Below are positions 60,701 to 64,000 of a stretch of 64,000 bases of DNA, piece after piece. Position 1 is the first letter of the stretch. Each line of letters starts with the position of its first letter. The translations under genes and the position numbers were made by a program. Below the pieces are notes generated by a model that did not search any database, was not told where the DNA came from, and saw only the letters and a program-made list of their open reading frames with translations. The stretch comes from Streptomyces musisoli (GTDB lineage: Bacteria > Actinomycetota > Actinomycetes > Streptomycetales > Streptomycetaceae): positions 124,001 to 188,000 of the forward strand of contig NZ_JAERRH010000005.1 in the NCBI RefSeq assembly GCF_016741855.1, in the 5' to 3' direction.

Positions 60701-62881
60701 TTCCAGCCAGCGGAGCGCGGTGGGCACGAGGCGCTGAGCGGCGTCGGTCGGCAGGTGCCTGAGGCCGCGGCGGAGAACATGGCGGGCGTTGACGGTGTCG
60801 CCGTACTCCTCCAGCCAGGGGGCGACGATCTCGGACCAGTGCTCCGCCAGGGCGCCGGCCCACGGAGGGCCCGAGCAGATCGCGCCCAGCGCGTAGCCGC
60901 CGACGTCGGGGTCGCGCTGCATGACGTCACCGATGGCGGCGGCGTTCCCGGCGAACCAGTCCGCGAGGACGTCGCCGACCTCCGCGTCCCGCTGCCGCAG
61001 TGCGAGATCGTCGAGCAGCCGGGCGAGGTTCGTCGCGTAGCGGCCGATGGTGCGGGCCTCGGTGAAGCAGCCGGCCAGCAGGTCGTGGGTGCGGGGCTTG
61101 TCGACCCGGGTGCCGTCGGGGCGGATCACCGAATCGGTCAGCTGGTCGCAGACGATGTCGTGGGCCACCTCCAGGTGCCCGCGCTCGCCTTCCAGCCAGC
61201 CGAGCCCGATCAGGGCGTCGACGACGGTGTCGGCCCGCCCGGCGCCGCTCGCCGTCGTGGCCAGTGCGACGCGGGCCGCTTCCCGGACCTCGGCCTCCGG
61301 CTGCGGGCATGCCGCCGCGGCGGCCGCGGCGGCGACGAGGTCGTCGGTGGCGTGCACGCCGTCGAGGGGCGACCGGGGAGCGGGCACGGTGAGGGCGTCC
61401 TCGTGCAGCCGGGCGTGCAGCCACTTGGCGAGTTCCCCGCCCTCGCGCATGCCCGCGAGGTTGGGCGGGGCGAGACCGCGCACGACCCGGCGTTCCACTT
61501 CGGAGGCGATGAGCAGGGTGAGGATGGGGCGGTGGCCGCACAGCCGCCGCATGCGGGGCAGGCCGTACTCGTCCACGGCCGTCCGGGCGAGGTGGTGCAG
61601 GCCCTGGTCGGTGACGGCCCGCATGAACTCCTCGTCCTGCCGCAGATGCACCTCGCCGAAGAAGGACCGCAGGCGGCTCCTGTGCTGCTGAAGCCAGCCC
61701 GGCCGCACCGACGCCAGGAACACCACCTCGATGCCGGCCTTCTTGGCGTCGGGGAGCAGACGGCCCTTGACCGCCTCGAGGTCGAGCGGTGACTCGCCTT
61801 CCTTGTCGGCGATGAACAGGTTGAGGTAGTCGAGCACGACGAGGACGTCCTCGGAGCCGGCCAGGACCGCCTTCGCGATCTCGTCGACGAGTGACGCGGA
61901 TCCGCCGGGCCTGACGTGCAGCACCCGCCAGCCGGCCTCGTGGGCCACGCGGCCCACCTCGATGCCGGTGCGGGTCTTCCCGGTGCCGGCCGAGCCGACG
62001 AGCAGCAGCCCGGTGTCGTCGCCGTCCAGGATGCGGCTCATGATCCTTTCGGGGTCGGCCTCGTGGTCGTCCCCCGGGGAGACGAACGGCAGGTGATCGG
62101 AGATGAGGTTCCGCTTGAAGCCGGTCAGGCCGGCGAGCAGGTCCTTCTGTTCGACCACCGCGGCCAGGGTGTCCTCACCGCCGGCCTGGGAGACGTCGGT
62201 GGGCCTGAGCTTGGCCGCCCTGATGCCGTCCGTCTTCAGCACTTCCCTGAAGCCGGGATCCTCCAGCGCACCCGCGATCGGTTCGGCCTCGACGGTGTTC
62301 GTTCCCGTGACGGTCCGGCACTGGTGCTGCACGCCGACGAGGAAGTGTCCCTCCGTGGTGAAGAAGGCGGCGCCCGACATGCCTTTCCACAGCTCGGCCT
62401 CCGGGGCCGGGAAGCTGGGCGCATCGGTGATCGCGATGTCCAGCATGCCGGACTTCAGGTTCGAGCCGAGCCGGACCGCGCCCGCGGGCGCGAAGCTGTC
62501 GCGTCCGGCCAGACCCGGCCGCTCCGGGCGATGGGCGAAGCGGGGGAAGCCGTTGGCGGACACCTGCACCGTGCCGGGCGCGGAGGGCAGGCGGCCGAAG
62601 CGGACCAGGGGTACGCCGGGCACGGGCGCGCGCAGCTTGAGCAGCGCCAGGTCCTGGGTCTTCGAGCGCCACGCCACGTCGGCGGGGAGTCTCTCCTCCG
62701 AGCCGCCGAGCATGACGCTGATGGTGTACGGGCCGGCGGCGGCCGTCGTCGGCCGCAGGAGGTGCCGGGCGGTGAGCACCACACTCTTGCTGATGAGAAA
62801 GCCCGAGCCGTACTCCGTGTCCCCGCCCTGCCGCACCAGGACTTCCGCGACGCGCGCCCCGTGGTCGACCCCGCCCCCCAT
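57698..62881 (-). CDS. Trypsin-like protease / STAND NTPase / alpha-repeat conflict-system protein
   Basis: 1727 residues. (1) Residues ~1-215: trypsin-like domain with His40 (LTARHLL), Asp77 (KTQDLALLKL) and Ser169 (KGMSGAAFF), no signal peptide. (2) ~240-480: P-loop NTPase, Walker A VGSAGTGKT (295-303), Walker B VLVVLDY (346-352), sensor-like FLASVRPGW, STAND/AAA type. (3) ~500-620: helical winged-helix-like part. (4) ~685-1727: about 25 repeats of ~38 residues, pattern A-x2-WL-x2-H...A-x2-VL-x2-LL-x-R-x-DLT, with one ~35-residue insertion near 1330. Domain order fits regulated proteolytic defence proteins: repeats sense, NTPase switches, protease executes. It is 8 bases after the Trypco2-like gene. 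Family roles are known from comparative genomics; the trigger and target are inferred. Confidence 0.85.
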   Translation of the reverse strand: MGGGVDHGARVAEVLVRQGGDTEYGSGFLISKSVVLTARHLLRPTTAAAGPYTISVMLGGSEERLPADVAWRSKTQDLALLKLRAPVPGVPLVRFGRLPSAPGTVQVSANGFPRFAHRPERPGLAGRDSFAPAGAVRLGSNLKSGMLDIAITDAPSFPAPEAELWKGMSGAAFFTTEGHFLVGVQHQCRTVTGTNTVEAEPIAGALEDPGFREVLKTDGIRAAKLRPTDVSQAGGEDTLAAVVEQKDLLAGLTGFKRNLISDHLPFVSPGDDHEADPERIMSRILDGDDTGLLLVGSAGTGKTRTGIEVGRVAHEAGWRVLHVRPGGSASLVDEIAKAVLAGSEDVLVVLDYLNLFIADKEGESPLDLEAVKGRLLPDAKKAGIEVVFLASVRPGWLQQHRSRLRSFFGEVHLRQDEEFMRAVTDQGLHHLARTAVDEYGLPRMRRLCGHRPILTLLIASEVERRVVRGLAPPNLAGMREGGELAKWLHARLHEDALTVPAPRSPLDGVHATDDLVAAAAAAAACPQPEAEVREAARVALATTASGAGRADTVVDALIGLGWLEGERGHLEVAHDIVCDQLTDSVIRPDGTRVDKPRTHDLLAGCFTEARTIGRYATNLARLLDDLALRQRDAEVGDVLADWFAGNAAAIGDVMQRDPDVGGYALGAICSGPPWAGALAEHWSEIVAPWLEEYGDTVNARHVLRRGLRHLPTDAAQRLVPTALRWLELHNRRREGSFVLTILLERDEVGARFLPDVLQATVTWLADNSSLAEASHLLAKMLTRRDLTAHQEQRIVAAALRWLGHHKGKREATYVLAPLLDHPALRLNARKAVQAAEQWLREYSTWPEAWRVLAKLLSRDEPTRDARRTAFRHAGEWLGTNGHRQEASHVLGRLLTRGDLTDPELRGAVRSGIGWTRAQPIESNWTYVLELLLKRPDLTDAERATTVRLADEWLEHHVTDTAADFFIRTVLERPDLTPEETRRTVAYADAWLRLHALEHNADRIINFLLTYDGLTADERGMATRYAERRLEGQPHDEENSYALVRLLGQRDVSEEEAAGHVSAALDWLAAHGTGPSASHVVRALLERPHLAHDVMTRTSAVALAWLDHHPNGTGTSFVLGALLSRPDLPAESVPATLSRAMAWLTPNRLEHAAGVVLFNLLLRRDIDRLDLDGEHVRALFDLSFAWLDRHETDVPMSGRVLGSLLFRTDLEPSETERAVSRALPWARRHLDNHWAERTVRALLRREELDEADRRTVVEMATVWAHTHGEHPIAANVLIELLGRTDLTGEQRSRVEAAGSRWVAVNPGSPKIAAVHAARDRAAAAAEAAGSLSEALARLERSNGELPSFDRFRDLLGRRLLTQDAFESIASVVLEWTESHPDSQDSAWHLGFLLSRQRLTGAALDHAFGTAERWLRRHVPAPQASSVLTGVLDRRDLGEDRLRAVLPHVELWLRGHAALEDAQHVLRKLLARHDLAPAEQRKAVGTALRWLESHDGIDQAAHILAPLNASPWLTPRDVSALVEHSLTWMSAERGGRDIQSVLEPLLERSDLTPAQLTKVACRALSWCDGNLGEISAPRLLKVVLCRTEIPGHVSAASVDRAYHWIRPDPTAFDACFFLDALLRVRDLPDDRLTSVVTWSFDWLDTHMPQFKSRLVLRSLLALDHLGRDRARQAADHALTWLRRYEARLVSDPSKGHGQEIVELLLVRTDMNEDAAERARHFATLFGLAG

Positions 62882-62889
62882 ACCCGTCC

Positions 62890-63201
62890 CTAGCCGATCA
62901 GGTCGGAGACGTCATCTCCGGTCAGCACCGTGGTCGGCTGTCCTTGCCCGTCGTACGTCTCGGGGGACAGGCGCAGCTTGATGACATGGGTCCGGGTGTC
63001 CTTGGACCCGCCGGTGAGGTCACCGGAGAGCACCCAGAACTTCACACCGCCCTTGACCTGCTTCGTCTTCTCGACGGCGACATGGAGTTCCAGGTCGACG
63101 GAATCGATCCGGAACCGGACGTCCTTGCCGTCGGCCTCGGCGCGGGCGGCCTCGATCTCGGAGCGCAAGGACGCGAGAAGGTCGGATAGTTCGATGTCCA
63201 C
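62890..63201 (-). CDS. Trypco2-family protein, partner of the trypsin-NTPase
   Basis: 103 residues. A short N-terminal helix (SDLLASLRSEIEAARAEADG) is followed by a small beta domain with DVRFRIDSVDLELHVAVEKT and GGVKFWVLSGDL. This is the pattern of the trypsin-co-occurring domain 2 (Trypco2), typically encoded next to or fused with trypsin-like proteases in NTP-dependent conflict systems. GTG 63201 has GGAGG 5 bases upstream. It is the first gene of a two-gene operon with the 1727-residue protein. It may hold the protease inactive or transmit the signal, which is inference. Confidence 0.82.
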   Translation of the reverse strand: MDIELSDLLASLRSEIEAARAEADGKDVRFRIDSVDLELHVAVEKTKQVKGGVKFWVLSGDLTGGSKDTRTHVIKLRLSPETYDGQGQPTTVLTGDDVSDLIG

Positions 63202-63444
63202 TGTGACCTCCAGGAGGGTGCCGAGGACGGCGACCGGCGCGGCGGAACTCGGCCCGACTGAGCTGACAAGACGTCAATCCTACGGTCGCTGAAAGACGTT
63301 GGCGGTCGGGCGGCGGTGTGTCTCGGGTGGGCGAGCAGTGTATGCGAACACGCGGGTCGGACCAAGGCGGTCGTGGGGAATCCGCAGGTGGCGGTGGCAG
63401 ACTTGAGGTCTGCCGTGTGATCGTCGACCCCCGGAGTGCCGTCC
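63202..63444. promoter_or_regulatory. Divergent promoter region of the conflict operon and the antiporter gene
   Basis: 243 bases between divergent genes, with lower GC than the flanks in 63270-63300 (CAATCCTACGG, GAAAGACGTTGG). No confident -35/-10 pair, operator or hairpin could be assigned. Confidence 0.5.
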
Positions 63445-64000
63445 GTGGATCAGCTGGCTCTGTTGTTCGTACTGCTGCTCGGGGCCTTGGTGAGCGTCCC
63501 GGTGGGCGACCGGATGGGGGTGCCGGCGCCGGTGCTGATGACCCTGTTCGGCGGGGTGCTGGCGGTGGTCGACTTCGTGCCCAACGTCGACATCCCGCCC
63601 GAGCTGATCCTGCCGGGGCTGCTGCCGCCGCTGCTCTACGCCGCCGTACGCCGGACCTCCTGGCGGCAGTTCGCGGCCAACATCCGCCCGATCTTCCTGC
63701 TGGCCGTCGCCCTGGTGTTCGTGACGACGGTGTGCGTGGCGCTCGTCGCGAACGCGATCGTGCCCGGGCTGCCGATCGCCGCAGCCGTCGCGCTCGGCGC
63801 CCTGATCGCACCGCCCGACCCGGTCGCCGCGACCAGCGTCGCCGGGCAGCTCGGACTGCCGCGCCGACTGGTGTCGATCCTGGAGGGCGAGGGGCTCTTC
63901 AACGACGTGACGGCCATCGTGCTGTACCACGTGGCGATCGCCGCCGCCGTGAGCGGCGCGTTCTCGCCCTGGCGGGCCGGGCTGGACCTCGTGCTGTCGG
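63445..64000 (+). CDS. Na+/H+ antiporter, CPA1 type, N-terminal part (3' end outside window)
   Basis: An open frame of 185 codons from GTG 63445 runs to the window edge. It starts MDQLALLFVLLLGALVSVPVGDRMGVPAP and contains the ion-binding APPDPVAATSV and EGEGLFNDVTAIVLY motifs of CPA1 (NhaP/SynNhaP-like) antiporters; about five transmembrane helices are visible. It exchanges Na+ or K+ for H+ in pH and ion homeostasis. Truncated only by the window. Confidence 0.92.
   Translation, partial: MDQLALLFVLLLGALVSVPVGDRMGVPAPVLMTLFGGVLAVVDFVPNVDIPPELILPGLLPPLLYAAVRRTSWRQFAANIRPIFLLAVALVFVTTVCVALVANAIVPGLPIAAAVALGALIAPPDPVAATSVAGQLGLPRRLVSILEGEGLFNDVTAIVLYHVAIAAAVSGAFSPWRAGLDLVLS

Noticed and set aside
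57134..61792. A ~1550-codon open frame antisense to the trypsin-NTPase gene
   Set aside because: Its translation is Arg/Gly/Pro-rich with no fold or motif. High-GC DNA keeps antisense frames open opposite real genes.
57698..62881. Secreted trypsin-like protease
   Set aside because: There is no signal peptide before the protease domain, and the rest is an intracellular-type NTPase with repeats.

Overview
This window is chromosomal DNA from a Streptomyces or a close relative. The evidence is very high GC, frequent GTG/TTG starts, a murein/division (dcw) cluster in actinobacterial order with sepF, yggT and divIVA after ftsZ, an FtsI without PASTA domains, and neighbours such as a PASTA kinase, an Rv2175c-type regulator and a class II DAHP synthase. 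Gene content and order resemble the ftsZ region of S. coelicolor and S. avermitilis.

Layout. 1-5.3 kb: the 3' part of a phosphofructokinase gene, then aromatic amino acid entry genes. A fused anthranilate synthase sits behind a Trp-codon attenuator, divergent from a class II DAHP synthase. An iron-storage pair, bfd and bfr, follows. 5.4-9.7 kb: a sulfite-oxidase-fold protein, a histidine-rich membrane protein behind a CsoR-like palindrome, endonuclease IV and a PASTA kinase. 10.4-16.7 kb: thiOSG behind a TPP riboswitch, a FAD oxidoreductase, an Rv2175c-like protein, thiE and metF. 16.7-26.3 kb: mostly poorly known membrane or accessory genes, including a Tyr/Gln-rich membrane protein, a CrtI-like oxidoreductase, a TetR-controlled ABC/YhgE exporter-like operon, a HEPN protein and a methyltransferase. 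26.5-32.1 kb: MoxR/DUF58/transglutaminase operon and a beta-carbonic anhydrase.

32.4-50.2 kb is the dcw cluster: rsmH, a tiny bridging ORF, ftsL, ftsI, murE, murF, mraY, murD, ftsW, murG, ftsQ, ftsZ, pgeF, yggS, sepF, yggT, divIVA. Most start codons overlap or nearly touch the preceding stop, so this is a translationally coupled operon with an extra promoter zone before ftsZ. mraZ, murC and ddl are not present here. 50.4-57.5 kb: a degenerate tRNA-like element, ileS behind a translational T-box, a DksA-like zinc-finger protein with a Lys/Ala-rich tail, lspA, an RluD-type gene and a GNAT gene.

57.7-63.2 kb holds the most unusual locus: a 1727-residue protein with a trypsin-like protease, a STAND/AAA-type NTPase and roughly 25 repeats of about 38 residues, preceded by a 103-residue Trypco2-type protein 8 bases upstream. 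This looks like a compact NTP-dependent biological-conflict (defence or suicide) system between housekeeping genes. A truncated Na+/H+ antiporter gene ends the window.

Two other threads stand out. IleRS carries a G-X-H-H version of the HIGH motif, a change associated with mupirocin hyper-resistance. The window is also rich in unrelated intergenic tandem repeats, several of which include the stop codon of the neighbouring gene.
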